A stretch of DNA of 46,263 bases from Chara braunii (GCA_003427395.1 BFEA01000226.1:1609639-1655901), one strand, 5' to 3'. Counted from the stretch's first letter, positions 21,761 through 34,046 are shown. Translations and numbers: made by a program. Notes: generated by a model not told the origin, from the sequence alone.

Positions 21761-24700
21761 GTCAAATGTATGCAAATTGTCTTCCTCCCACCTTCTCCCA
21801 TTTCATCCCTTAATCTGCTTTCAGTCAAAAATAAATAAGAAACTTAAACTTTACACACGTATTCCTTTCATTCAGTCGGATTAAGATCCTGAAAAGAAAG
21901 CAAAAGTCATAGGGGAACACATGCATACAACAGTCAGATTGAGAGGGAGATAGTCAAACATGGGTTCAGTGGGTTCATACGGTCAGAAAGAGATATATCT
22001 GATGGTTCCCTACCTCCAAAACCTTGTCTAGGTTCCGGCAGAGCTCTCGCAATCGGTGGACAGACTCCCCACAGAGTCTTGCTGTGGTCGTACGGGTTGC
22101 AATCACGCCTGCCGCCTTCCTCTCAGAGCAAAGCTAGACTTAGAGTAAGGAGGGAAGGAGATAAGAGGTTTCTGACGCTCGAGATACCGGAGAGGGACAA
22201 CTCGACTATCAGGAGAGGGCCTTGTAAACTTCATGCGCCGGAGAGCCCCGCAATGATGGTCAAACCGCGTTGCCGTCTGGTCAGCCGAAACCATATTGGC
22301 AGTCGTTGACTCTCCGACGACCGTTTTGGTTTGTAGCAATAACTTTTTTTCATGGACTAAACCACGTCGCAGAGCTCACGACTTCAAGCGCGACTTGACC
22401 AACTCCTCAAATCGTAACGCCGTTTTTTTTTGTCTGGTTTGATCACTTCCTCTAGCTACTATGTCATCCCCACCTGCGAGTCTGTCATTAGGCAGCCCAA
22501 AAGGTTACATTAAAACTACAACACTCTTGTGTGTCATATTCGAACAATGAGTCAAGTGCAACGGAAAACCCGGAGTGGATCAACGTGCACAACAAACCAC
22601 GCAGTAGTAATGTAAACAGAGCAATAACGACTGCCTTTCGGACCGACTGCAATAGTTGCCCAACGACTCCTGCTACCCTGCAGTCTAGACAGCGAACTTG
22701 AACGAACTCGACCCATTAGAGATGACTGCAACTTTCAACCGTAGGTCCGAGCAGTCATGGCTACACTTCAAACCTTCTTCGTCGTAGCAACGGGCCAGTC
22801 CGGATCGATCTTCCTTACCTCTTACAAAAGTCGAGATATCTTGTACGTATCAGTTTTAAAATTGTCGCAATTACTCGAGCGGTAGGAGGACTATTGGAAA
22901 AGAAATGGTAGATGAGTCAGTGAGCCACTCGCAGCCCAATAGTGCAGAGTGCTTACATCTAATTACGCGTGACTTAGGCTTCCAAGATTGACATATGACT
23001 ACTAGCGAGGTCAACCAGGTAACAGACACCAAAATACTACAGCAAAAGTGTCGTCGAAACTCGGTATCAACGTGCCTGATCCCCTTAACCCTCCCCCGTC
23101 TTCCCTATCTCCTTTTGCTCGGACCGATGCGGCCCCATAAAGAAGAGGAGTATCGCAATGGAGAAAAAAACGCCACGTGAGGAGGGGTACCATAGCGTTG
23201 AGGAGAAAAACTTCGACGTGCAACAGTGTTATCCCGACCAGGCAGCGGTGTGCACACATTCCTCCCTTGTTTTGTTTCCTTACCAGAAAAAGAAGAGCAA
23301 AAGGGAATGAATCTTCCGCGAAAACGCAAGAAGATACACCGCCACCGTCGCCACGCATTAGCACGCAACCTTCATTATTTGTACCACCGAATCTACTTCT
23401 CAATCCCAAAAATTGTCACTTCCATCAGCTTTGTCATCCTTCAAAACCACATAATCGCCTTCCAGCTCGCCCGATTTCATCAAGAATCGGGCAAACTATT
23501 TGTATGTTGATGTCGCCGGTCACCTTTTTTCTCCTCCATAGCACCACGCAACTCCATTCTTTCACACCTTGAAATCTACTCACTAATACTAAAAACGAAC
23601 TTCATAATCTAACTTGCCTTGTTTAAAAACCTCTACCTACTACTTTAGTTCACTCGATTCTATTGAGAATTGAGTGAGTTAGATAGATTTCATTCTGCCA
23701 TAGCCGTCGATCCGAACATCTTCTCGCATATTATTTTCTACTCTAACTTTCTTTTCACTAACTTCTTACAATTTTTGACTTCAAGATTGCATTCGCCTGC
23801 CTCCAAAACCACAGTCCAACACTTTTCCCCGCTCGTTTTTGTCAAGGAATGAGCGGGGCAGGGCTTTCTCTTCCCGTGCTAACTTCCTTCTCGCTGCCAT
23901 CTTCGCCATCTACTTCTAAATGCACCTGGCGCAATACGAAATCAAAGTGCGGTCTTCCTTCATCAGCGCATCAGCGTGCCGGGTAGCTCCGCTTCCTTAG
24001 AAGCACTTAAGAGGCAAAGCAGTTGTTGGACGGTCCACGCGACCTTCCGCCTTGATCCCCAACATAATGAACGACTTGTGTGTCGTGCTCCGCTATCCCG
24101 ATAAGAACTCCGTAAGGACCCGCTTCTGAACGGTCCGATAATATCCTGCCCTTTTACTGCCCGACGGTCGATGTGGAGCAGTACCGCTGAGGATTTCCAG
24201 AAAATTTCCTCAAATCCGCCTTGCTCCGGTGGAGCCCGCTATCACCCCGGGCCTCCAACAGCCAACTCACACAGGAACAACTGGTCGCAGCACGGCCGGT
24301 TGCAAAGCCTAGCGCGGGCCTTGGTGGACCGGGCCCAGTGCTGTTCTTGGCGATAGTAGCATATATTCAAATGAGAACTTTGAAAACCGAAGTGAGGAGA
24401 GGTTCCATGGGAACAGTCGCTGGGACATCCCTGCCGCAGAGCTAACACCGTGGCGGCCTCACTGGTGCCCCAAGAGCCCTGCCCAGGCATAAGGGCCCCG
24501 ACGGGCATGCTCACACTCAAACCTCTTACGACAGGTTGTGGGCGACAACCTAGGCGCTTGCAGATGACCTACTCCACATATTTTTATTTCCTCGCCTGCC
24601 TAATCACCCATCGTTTAGCATGCACGTTGAACTCCTCGATTTCATATTCCAAGACAAGCAGAATAGAGGAATTTTGTCGGCACCTCGAACGAATAAGAAT

Positions 24701-25506
24701 TCAAACGGCCAAGCTAGGGGAATTTCGCCAACATCCTGAACACGCAATAACCCGTAGGTCGACCAAAAGAGGCGCGTGCTCAAAGTCCCCGACCCCCGTG
24801 ACGGCCTTCAAACCTGACGCCACACCCGTCTCAAAAAGTCAAAGCATAACTATAAAAATAACAATGATAAATAATGAGAATACTTATAAATATTTTAACC
24901 GTCAGAGAGCGACTGACGAAAAAAAGGAACCGTTGATACCCCTCCGACTCCACCGACGGTAAAACTAAGCGGGATAGCCCCGCCGGGCTCCCAACCCCTC
25001 GGTCCCTTCGCGCTACTCTGATATCCCCTTTTCGTCGCCGCTCAACCTCGATACCTGAATCTCTTTGATGAAAATCTGACGTTGTAACCGCTAGTGCTAG
25101 CCCCAAGGTTGGGTTAAGTTTTGACGGACACCTTAATAAACTAATATTGCGAGACGCGCAGATCTACCGAAACACTTTCAAAATCACATTGTTGTCGACG
25201 CCGTCCTTCGCACATACGTATAGGTCACAGGCAAACGCACCAACTAAGAGACAAAATTTTTTCAATCCTAGTTTAATCAAAACTAAAAATTTGGCTGGTA
25301 ACCGAACGCCAGCTTCACAATTATAAAAAAAAAAAAGAATTCATGCACGCCTTAAGTCCGCGCGCCCACACACTGTCTACTCTAGTCAACCATTCAGTCG
25401 ACGTAAACAACAGACACTACCGCATCTCGTGCGGTATACCCAAACTTATTTTTTATCGCTTGCAAAAACCAGGGCAGATACCCGTGTAAGTGTATTTGCG
25501 CCGACA

Positions 25507-26195
25507 ACGTTATCAAACATGAAGTCATTCAAAGCTGCAGATTCTCATGGATGGGAGAGGGGGGTGGAGGAGTCTATGTCTGGATTAGGAACTGTGTTCC
25601 AATCCCCTTCTATCACGAAAAAAATTTGCAGGTGGTATTATTGAGTCTAACTATTAGGAAAATTGCAGCTTTAGAGAATGGTCGGCAGGTACATAAACTG
25701 ATAAAAAACCCAAGATTTCGCAGCTAGGAGGTTGCACTTGCATGGGTTTCGTCTTTCTATTTTCGGTAAGGTCGTGCAGAACAACTTCGGTACTAGGACT
25801 CGGATGGGTTCGTTTGGAGTCTCCGGCAACAGAAAATAGGGTCTAGTCGTAGTCGTCCCTAAGACCCATTGTAGGGCAGGTTAGCTTGTCAAGGTCGTTA
25901 CAATTTAGTATAGGGCGCCGTCAATTGTTTCCCTTTTGAGAGATAGAGTTTTTTCCCGTTGCAAACTGAGGGCGGTCTGGGTGGGCGATTTGGGTTTGGG
26001 TCGTTTTAGTTTGTTTTTTTTTTTCCCTCTTCTACTGCATCTTCCCAGAAATACAGTATCGAAGCATTCTGTTATGAACTACGCCCAAGTAACGAAATCT
26101 AGAATGGACTGCCCTGCCTCGTTGGCAGGGCTTGCTCAGAAAAGAAAAGAAAAGAAAAGAAATGTATTGACTTTCGAAAAGAAAAAAAAAAAACG
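25507..26195. other. No recognised gene; unique-looking stretch
   Basis: Follows the 3' end of the right E copy. It contains a T run at 26010 and an (AAAAG)n tract at about 26143-26165. I see no protein motif. Confidence 0.4.
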
Positions 26196-26204
26196 AGAGT
26201 TGTG

Positions 26205-26300
26205 GAGATCCAGGGCCTTGCTCCACTACTGACTAAATGTGCAACATGAGCATGAATCTTCTGGTAGAACACAGGTAGATACACTGCTCATAGTTTAGAG
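26205..26300 (+). mobile_element. Partial MITE of the GGGCCTCG family
   Basis: The words AGGGCCTTGCTCCACTACT, AAATGTGCAACATGAG and TGAATCTTCTGGTAGAA align with the complete copy at 45336-45457. The second terminal repeat is missing or unrecognisable. Confidence 0.5.
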
Positions 26301-26420
26301 CTTGAAATGCCCTTTTTCCTGACCACATGTGGGCCCTCAATAGCTTGGTATTCGTTTTTCAATTTATTTTTATTTTTATTTTTTTTATCCTCCTCTCCAT
26401 AGAAAAAGTTGGGCTCCATC

Positions 26421-26740
26421 TAGCGTCCTAGCTCAATTGGTTAGGCTACGCAAGTGGCATTCAGGAGGTTGTGGGTTCAATCCCCACGGCCGCATGTGGC
26501 ACTCTTGGTGTCATCCAACTAAGATAGTGAGTTGGATGCTCCTAGTCGGTATCAGTAAGGTCTTCAGTCAACACGGGTATGAGTGCGAGTGTGAGTGGGT
26601 TGCGTGTGGTGTGTGAGAGAGTGTTGGCTTTGGACACTACCATCCAGAAGGCTGCCCATCCCCCACTTCATAAGACCTTTGCCAAGCTTACTGTCTATAA
26701 CATAAAGCATGCTACCCGAATGGTTGCGTCCCCCCGTTTG
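26421..26740 (+). mobile_element. tRNA-derived SINE
   Basis: The head (26423-26493) is tRNA-like. A 4-bp D stem (TAGC/GGCTA) holds the A box TAGCTCAATTGG (26429-26440). A perfect 5-bp T stem (GTGGG/CCCAC) holds the B box GGTTCAATCCC (26474-26484). Acceptor ends pair imperfectly (GCG/CGC plus two more pairs) and the anticodon arm is degenerate, so it is not a functional tRNA. The body that follows is non-coding; its 3' limit is uncertain. Pol III transcription and LINE-dependent retroposition are the known behaviour of such elements. Confidence 0.7.
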
Positions 26741-26759
26741 ACGCTGTATTCTGAGCCCT

Positions 26760-27390
26760 AAGGCTGCGGTCTACTGGGGTTCTGCGTCTGCGTCAAGGTG
26801 TCGCATTTTTGGCGTCGGGCGACTAGGACGCAAAGTGGGTTCTTGGGGGGGGGGGGGGAATTTGGGGAACCGGTCCTTGCCAAAATTGCGGACGACCTAC
26901 AGCTAGCTCTGGTAGAACCGGGACTTTGGAAAAACGAAGGATCGGTCCTCGGGTGGAAGTGGACCCCAAAGAGAATTGGGGGCGTTGGATGGGTCCACGG
27001 GTGGAAGTGGACCCCCAAACAAAGTGAGGGCATGTGAACTGCAAAAAGGCCCTCAGTGAGGGCCGTCTTCTGAAAACAGGGAGGTCAGGCGCAACGAAAC
27101 AGGCGTTTTGCAAGAGGCACCTTTGGTGACTTTCTGTGCTCGGAGGAACCCGCAGAAAAATATGAAATCTTGAGAATGCATAGATGAGGGGAAGGCTAAT
27201 CCACAGTCTACCCGCTAAAACTTTGTTTTGGAAAATATGGTCTTAAACCTCCAGTACCTAGCGGTTGTTAAGGCCCGTGGCTCAGCCTACCAGTATCCCG
27301 AACCTTGCCGAGCCTCGAGCGACCGGTAGGAACACATCGGAAGAAAAAATAAAATAAAATAAAATCGACATTCTTCTGCGAAAAAAAAAA
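26760..27390. other. Non-coding stretch with short repeats
   Basis: Two copies of GGGTGGAAGTGGACCCC occur at about 26954 and 27000. A G run is at 26846, and (AAAAT)n and A runs at 27344-27393. No coding frame is credible. Confidence 0.45.
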
Positions 27391-27399
27391 AAATGAACG

Positions 27400-27579
<180 letters not shown>

Positions 27580-27600
27580 CTGCCTTCACGGCCAGGCAGT

Positions 27601-27852
27601 CCACTCAGTGATGGAAATGAATCATGCCGCCTTGTAGCGGAAGATTCATTCTCATTTTTCACATCAGTCGCGCAGCAACACACACATACGCACACACACA
27701 CACACACAGAAAGAGAGAGAGAGAGAGGGAGAGAGGCGGCGCGTTCGACACGGCTGCTCTGTGCCTTCACGCCGGGCAGTCCACTGAGTGACGGGAATGA
27801 ATCGTGCCGCCTTGTAGCGGACGATTCATTCCCATTTTTCACATCAGTCGCG

Positions 27853-27906
<54 letters not shown>

Positions 27907-28001
27907 GTGCCCTCACGTCGGGCAATCCATTGAGTGACGGGAATGAATCGTGCCACTTTGTAGCGAAAGATTCATTCCCATTTTTCACATCAGTCGCGCC
28001 A

Positions 28002-28054
<53 letters not shown>

Positions 28055-28076
28055 GCGGCGCGTCCACGCAACGTGC

Positions 28077-28162
<86 letters not shown>

Positions 28163-28255
28163 CACCGCGGGGCAGCCCACAGAGTGACGTGAATGAATCA
28201 TGCCGCCTTGTAGCAGAACATTCATTCCCATTTTCCACAGTATTCGTGCAACAAC
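27601..28255. repeat. Four hairpin units amplified within microsatellites
   Basis: A unit of about 75-80 bp recurs at 27601, 27781, 27927 and 28180. Each holds an inverted repeat around GCCGCCTTGTAGCGG: GGGAATGAATCGT/ACGATTCATTCCC in unit 2 (13 bp), 11 bp in unit 3, and 8 or so in units 1 and 4. All are followed by ATTTTTCACATCAGTCGCG and then an (AC)n tract; (CT)n or (GA)n tracts separate them. The reverse strand aligns with the interior of the GGGCCTCG MITE family. The open frames here are microsatellite translations. Confidence 0.75.
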
Positions 28256-28300
28256 CCACAAAGAGAGAGAGAGAGAGAGAACCCTCCCCGCGCTTGAATT

Positions 28301-28338
<38 letters not shown>

Positions 28339-28665
28339 AAGTGGTATCTTACTATTTTTTTTTTTTTTCATTTTTATTGTTTATTTTGATTTCTAAGGAA
28401 AAACAGCTCCTACCGGCCCTTCAACTCCCAGACCCCCTAAAGTGGCAGCGCGTTAACGGCCTCGACTTTTTTCTATAGCTGGGCGAGGTACTGGTGGTTT
28501 AAAGTTGTGAAGCAGGTCGCATATCATATCAAGGAATTGAAGCGGCGCGTCATGCCATCACCAGGAAATTTCGGAGAAATGGTAAAATATGGGTGAGAGT
28601 TTTTTCAGATATTCCTATTACCAGCAAACCTACAGAAGTGAGGATGGGAAAAGGAAAAGGAAACT
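28256..28665. other. Poly(T) and low-complexity stretch before the LINE
   Basis: A (GA)n tract at 28261-28280, a T run at about 28306-28337 and another T run at about 28356-28368. The T runs could be the tail of a minus-strand retroposon, but no body is recognisable. Confidence 0.5.
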
Positions 28666-29210
28666 CTACAGGTTCAGCGAGAAGAATTCATTTTGGTTGG
28701 GTCAGGCGACGATTTGCGCGAACGTTGCGCTATTCAGGCGTTAGGTGCTTCCGGTGACGGTGGCGATAGCTGACGCCAGAAAGTCGGTGGGGTGGCGTTT
28801 CGTTCCCTTAGGCTCGTCTTCTTCCGTATCCCCGAGGGAGGCGTGGCCAGGGTCACTCCTCACCATGTTTGGGTGGTGAGTTCCAACCGTGGAAGATCGG
28901 TGGACAGGAGTGAGCTTCCTCCCATACGTGGAGCAGCGTGGCTTAGGCTTTCATTGGTATTGGCGTACGTTCGACATACTCGGAAGGCAGGTGCAGGACT
29001 ACGCGCAGGAAAGAAATGGTCAGTCCGACTTGGTATTCTTCAACAAGAGACGCCGTTCAATGACACTCCTTCAGGTATAACACTCTCGACACAGAGCTTG
29101 GGGAAGGGCGGGAGAGTAAAACAGCAATATCCTAACTATCGATGCCTCTATTTATAGAAAGGTAGGCCGTTACGACTTATTAGAGTTTTGTCTGTTAGAC
29201 GGTAGTCTCT

Positions 29211-31399
29211 ATGGCGGCAACCAATGCAACCTCTTCTTGGACAGAAGCGGATAAGTTACGAGTGAAGGAGCTGATAGCAAAATGCTACATGAACGGTGTA
29301 TTTCCGAAAAACCTTGCTCCGAGCACGATTGAGACGGGTGAGGATTATGTCAGAGTCACGATTAACCCTGAAGTTAACCAAATCCAAGTCGAATGGCTTA
29401 GGGAACATGTGGTTACTGGTCTCTTCAGACACGACTCGACATCCTTGCCGAATGACGTTAAGAAATGGCTAGTTCGTATTTATGAAAATGGGTGGGTTTT
29501 GGCGGGCAACATCTCTGTCCCCCCTAAACGGGGTTTGTTCCATAATGAAGGAAAAAACCTAGTGACTTATGTAGCCCCCGCGAAGGAAGTGGCAGCATAG
29601 ATGTTGAGGGTAGCCGATATGGAAATCGAATTGGATTCGAAACATTATAAGGTATCCTTCCGGCCGTGGATGTCGGAGCATGAATTGTGGGAATGGAGGG
29701 AAGTCACCAGATTCAATTTTTTTTGGATCAGGTGTATGTTAGTCCTGGTAGGAGCCCTCGCTCATCTTTCCAAGGCCATGCAAGATGCTTTCGGAACAAT
29801 TATTAAGGAATCCCCGACCTTCGCTGACAAGTTAAGCCCAAATTTAGTCAATATCCGCTTTGACTTGGAGTCTGCAGCACGCTTGAGATATAAACGATGT
29901 CTGATTGTGGACATGGGGAAATTTGGTTATGTGGAAATCCATGTGGTGTGTGCAACAACCCCATGGTGTCCCGTGTGCAGGAAACACTTTCACTACGAAG
30001 GAGATATCGAGTGCGTCGCAGGTAAAAGGAAATCTTACGCCAACGTGGTCAAAACTTCCAGCCTTGGGTTAGGGGGTGGGAAGAAAGGGGGAGGGGGTGA
30101 TAGGAGCAAAAGACAGGGGGAGGAAAAGAAGGGGGGGGGGCGAGGGGAGAAGAAGGAGGAAAGCAGTAAGAAAGGGGACGTAAGTGGAGGGAAACAGGAG
30201 GTACGCAGTGAAGGAGGAGGTGGGACTGGGGGAGGTCCAGGGGGAACTAGCCCAGGTGGAGATAGAAATAAGAAACAGAAAAATCTCTCCCCCCCCCCTC
30301 GACAAGGAGGTTGGGAGGGGAGGCAGTCGGGACACGAACCTGCTGGAAAAATGAGACCTGTGGAAACGGGTTTCGTCAGGTCTGTCCCACAAAGGAAAGG
30401 AAGGGCACGAAAACAGCCCGGTCGATATGGATTTGGATCGGGTCTTGGTCAGAGAGAAGAGAAAAAGGGTAGATCAGCTTCGAGACGATGAAGATGATGC
30501 GTCCGAAAGTGAGGCAATCAAAGCAGGTAAGGCCTTGATTTTATTCAAAGAAAGGGAAGAAGGACCCAAACTTCCCTTCCCCCCCCTCCCCTCACCCCTC
30601 TCTGGTTCTAAGGGCCAATCCTCAGATGAAGAGGATATGGGAAGCCAGGAGGAGAGTGAGGAGGAGGACGGGGAAGATGATGAACAACTGGATTTTGTCT
30701 CTCCCCTGGAAGAAAAGAAGAGACGAATCGAAGGCGCTATGACAGGGAATAACATTATGGAGTGGGAGGGTGGCATGATGAAGAAAAAGGGTGATTACTC
30801 ACCCGTTTCCAATCCGTCCCCCTCCCCCCCCCCCGCAAATAGGAAGAAAACGCAGAGCTCTGGGGATGAAGATTTCGTCGACTGCTCAGGAGACCTCTCC
30901 GATTCAGAAAAGGAGGTGCTGAGAGATTTGCTCAAAGATTCCCCCTCTAACGAGTCTGAGAGGCCCCTCCCCTTACCCCAGTTGGAGGATTCGAGGTCAA
31001 AAGGTAAGAAATCAAGAGGGAACACTCGTAAAACTGGAAAAGGAACAGTAGGGTTGGATGACAGAGAATTACGGAATGAAAAGGTGGTAGGGGCGAGACA
31101 ACCTAAGGTAGCTCTATCTGGGGCCCTACCAATGAAAACCCTCACGAAGGGTGCGAAATCCGGAGGTCAGGTAGAGGAGCGTGCAGTTCCTCTCATATGC
31201 ACTCATTCACCGCATGGAATAATGGTTTTGACGAAAATCAGAAAGGATGAATCATTGGCCCTCCCTTCTGTCCCGACAGAAGGGCCGCCATAGGCATGCT
31301 AACTGACAGAATGGGTGGGTGAGCATATATTGGAGGGTAATGGAAAGTGTTCGGTCCTTCCTCAGCCAAAGAGAGGAAGATTCCTCGACACTTCTGGGG
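29211..31399 (+). pseudogene. LINE ORF1 (RNA-binding, DUF4283-like), broken
   Basis: ORF1 of plant L1 elements encodes the RNA-binding protein of the retrotransposition complex. Frame 1 runs from an ATG at 29211 to 30491 with one in-frame TAG at 29598. After the stop comes a DUF4283-like region (RCLIVDMGKFGYVEIHVV) followed by a zinc-knuckle-like CPVCRKHFHYEGDIEC (C-x2-C-x4-H-x6-C). A K/G/E-rich low-complexity linker follows. From 30427 the reading continues in another frame to 31293 with an acidic, disordered tail (runs of E and D, residues 60-100 of that segment). A further frame change before about 31320 gives ILEGNGKCSVLPQPKRGRFL, cut by the adaptor at 31400. Coding is inactive as it stands. 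Confidence 0.7.
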
Positions 31400-31436
31400 C
31401 TGTCTCTTATACACATCTAGATGTGTATAGAGACAG
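31400..31436. other. Nextera mate-pair junction adaptor, one base short (artefact)
   Basis: CTGTCTCTTATACACATCT is followed by its complement lacking one A (GTATAGAGACAG). The bases before it (31324-31399) are repeated after it (31580-31655) at about 84% identity, so two different LINE copies were joined here. Confidence 0.97.
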
Positions 31437-31840
31437 CATCCATAACACGAAGATCAGAATCACCATCAAGAAAAAAAAGATATCATGATGTAGGATAGGG
31501 GTCAATGCAGGACGCCTGCCCTCAGAACCACACGTGACAGTTTCCCGTCATGCAGCTCGCTCCCCAAAACCTTAGCCCACATATACTGGAAGGTAATGGT
31601 AAGTGTTCAGTCTTACCTCAACCGAAGAGAGGAAGGTTCCTCGATACTTCAGAGGACAGATATACGACAGTTCTGCACATATCCGTTCCGGCTCTTCAGG
31701 CAGATGCGACAGCGAGAGCTAAATTAAAAAATATGAGTTTCCACTGGATCCCGCTGTCTCACTTCCTGGATGTAGGGACTGACACATTGTACGACATTGA
31801 GATCACAGAATATGTCTCTGCCCTGGGAGTGGCTCAATAG
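31437..31840 (+). pseudogene. LINE ORF1 C-terminal segment from a second copy
   Basis: After the adaptor about 120 bp is unrelated to known LINE parts. From about 31560 the frame 31550-31840 encodes ILEGNGKCSVLPQPKRGRFL, identical to the pre-adaptor peptide although the DNA differs. It continues TVLHISVPALQADATARAKL and ends VSALGVAQ. It most likely forms the conserved C-terminal end of ORF1. ORF2 starts 175 bp downstream. Confidence 0.55.
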
Positions 31841-32014
31841 CTGACGCAGACAATTGCGATAGATCTTATTCGGCACCGGCCTTTGCGGATTCCTTGAGCA
31901 AAAAACAGTCCCCCTCATGATTGAAATCCCAGGGCGGGACAACAGAGCTGAAGCAACCCAAAACCAAGAACCCATCTTCCTCCCGCATCCAATCTCGCGG
32001 CAAGGGCCTGAAGA

Positions 32015-34046
32015 ATGGCCTTGCCCAAAAAGATTAGGATAGCTACATGGAATGTTAGGGGTCTTGGGGACTTAGGGATCAGATGTAAAAGAGCAAGATT
32101 ACGCAAGTGGATACATTCTCAGAACATTCAAATCTTATGCATTCAAAAGACCAAATTGAGTGACTCCAAGATCCAGGACCTACAATATTGGTGGGACAGC
32201 CCTCAGTTCTGGTCCCCTGCTGTGGGTTCGAGGGGCGGAGTCACGATTCTAATCAACAAGGATTTGAATGTCACACTGATAGATCACTTTGCGGACCCAA
32301 ACGGGAGATGGGTATGGATTAAAATTGAGGTAGAGAACGAAGAATGGGGGATAATGTCGGTTTATGAGCCCGTTATTTACAATGACAGAATAAAGTTCTT
32401 TGATGACCTTCCCACTTGTTTACCTGACACGGAGAATCTGCTCCTGCTAGGGGACTAGAACACGGTCTTTAACCCCATACTAGATTCACTGAAAATCTCC
32501 CCGATCAGATACGACACGCAAATCCTCATGGAATTAATGGACTCACAAGTTTTGGAGGATGTTTTTCGTACCCTCAATCCAGATGCATGTGGTTTTACCT
32601 GGTATGGGCCGAGACCATCTAAAAACAGTCCTGCACCCAGGAAACGCCTTGACTTTATATTAGCTAGGGGGTCTCCGTGGGATAGATGTATGTTTTGTGA
32701 TTACTACGTGGACTCCCTGTCATACCACTATCCAGTTGTAATGGATATACTGTCAAGGGACTTAATTGATAGACACAGGCCCCCCTTCCACCTAAATGTT
32801 AATTTATTGAAGGACGAAGGCATAACTAATTGGGTCTCACACCACGTGACATCTTGGATGCAGGCACAAGACCTTTTCAATGATTTGGATACTTGGGCTG
32901 ATACAAGAATTGAAATCCTGCGGGAGGCATTGATGCAGTTCTCCAGAATGAAGGCAGCTAATAGAGCCTCGAAAGAACTTACCCTCCTAAACCAGATTGG
33001 AAAAGCAGAGTCCGTTATGGGTACCGATACCTTTTCGAATTACTATTGGACGGAGGAAAGCAACAATGCCCTTCTAGAATTGGAAAATGTGCACACCCAA
33101 CAACAAAATGAATGGTTGGATTGGTTGCGCCTTAGAGGAATCGTAGGGTATGATAGAATGACAAAAATGTCATTTAGATCTCTTATCCTTCGTCAGACTA
33201 AACCTTTGATGAGAGAACTCACACACCCCTTTGCGTTAATGGCACCAGTAGCTGAAGACACCGCTAGAATGTGCTCCTATGCGCTAGAGTATTTTAGAGA
33301 CATTGTCTCCACTAGGAGACTTTTTTACCCCCCCAATTATGATCTTGCAGAATTCTCAAATTTCTGGAACTGTCCATTGCAGACCATTTTCCCGTTAGCA
33401 AGAACCGAACTAGACCAGCCTGTGACGGAGCGAGAGATTCTGTGTGTCGCTAAACAGATGACCAAGGGCAAATGCTCGGGCCTAGATGGCCTTCCCGTGG
33501 AGTTGTTTTTGGAATGTTGGCCCTCCTTCGCCCTCTTTTTGTGTAAGATCTACAATCATGCTCAGACAACTGGGAAGTTCCCAAAAAACTTTGTTAAGGG
33601 GATGATCTCACTGCTATATAAGAAAGGGGATAAGAAGGAGGTCCGTTACTGGAGGCCAATCTCTGTTTTTAACGTCACATACAAATTGTTTGCAAAAACA
33701 CTAGCCCTAAGACTAACTAACCTGCTCCCAAGCTTGATTGGGTGGGAACAAGGCGCGTTTATCAAGGGAAGGTCAATCTTCGATAACATTGTTGCTACGG
33801 TACAGGCTTTAGAAATTATTGGAAGGGAAAACAGGGAGGTCGTTGTTCTCCTTTTGGACATGAAGAAAGCGTATGATAAAGTAGGGTGGAGTTTTTTCCA
33901 CACAACTCTGGTAGCAATGGGCTTTGGGGAGGGTTTCTGCAAGTGGGTAGATGCCTGCTACCAACATGCCTCCTCTGTAGTTTTGGTGAATGGTAGGTTA
34001 TCAGATTCTTTTAGACTTACCCGTTCGTTAAGACAGGGGTGTCCGT
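32015..34046 (+). pseudogene. LINE ORF2 5' part: AP endonuclease and start of reverse transcriptase
   Basis: One frame from ATG 32015 to the E insertion, with a single TAG at 32456. The endonuclease starts IRIATWNVRGLGDLG. Its catalytic Glu is lost (IQKTKL where the family has QETK). The GDFN motif reads GD, stop, N. The SDH motif reads SYHYPV. All three changes should kill nicking. The reverse transcriptase is better preserved: GKCSGLDGLPVELF, RYWRPISVFNVTYKLFAK, GAFIKGRSIFDNI, palm motif A LLLDMKKAYDKVGW with its Asp, and motif B up to LRQGCPL, where element E cuts in. The protein continues at 41632. Confidence 0.88.

Larger units (their letters stand above)
18370..25506 (+). mobile_element. 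Element E, right copy (plus strand)
   Basis: The 3' end is clear: GCGCCGACA at 25506, matching the third copy (CACCGACA at 41631). The 5' end is less certain. TGTCCG at about 18370 corresponds to TGTCGAGC at 34047, with both reaching a shared CGCAGGAG about 30-60 bases on. Inside are the first-kilobase block with a TATA-like box, a three-unit 120-bp repeat, a 521-bp foldback MITE insertion, the hairpin array, and about 3 kb (22260-25340) that is not alignable by eye with the corresponding 3 kb of the third copy. No protein-coding frame is visible. Short TG...CA inverted ends, promoter-like sequence and lack of genes suggest a giant solo LTR or LARD-like derivative. Confidence 0.6.

Noticed and set aside
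6379-25506. One giant TIR transposon bounded by the two E ends
   Set aside because: The flanks (AAGT on the left, ACGT on the right) do not duplicate, the arms differ in length and F/E junction, and the centre contains an adaptor and a gap.
26423-26493. Functional tRNA gene
   Set aside because: The acceptor stem has a mismatch, the anticodon arm does not fold and no terminator T run follows; SINE head is the better reading.
29601-31293. Host nuclear protein with acidic tail
   Set aside because: The DUF4283-like region, zinc knuckle and position just before an endonuclease/reverse transcriptase mark it as LINE ORF1.
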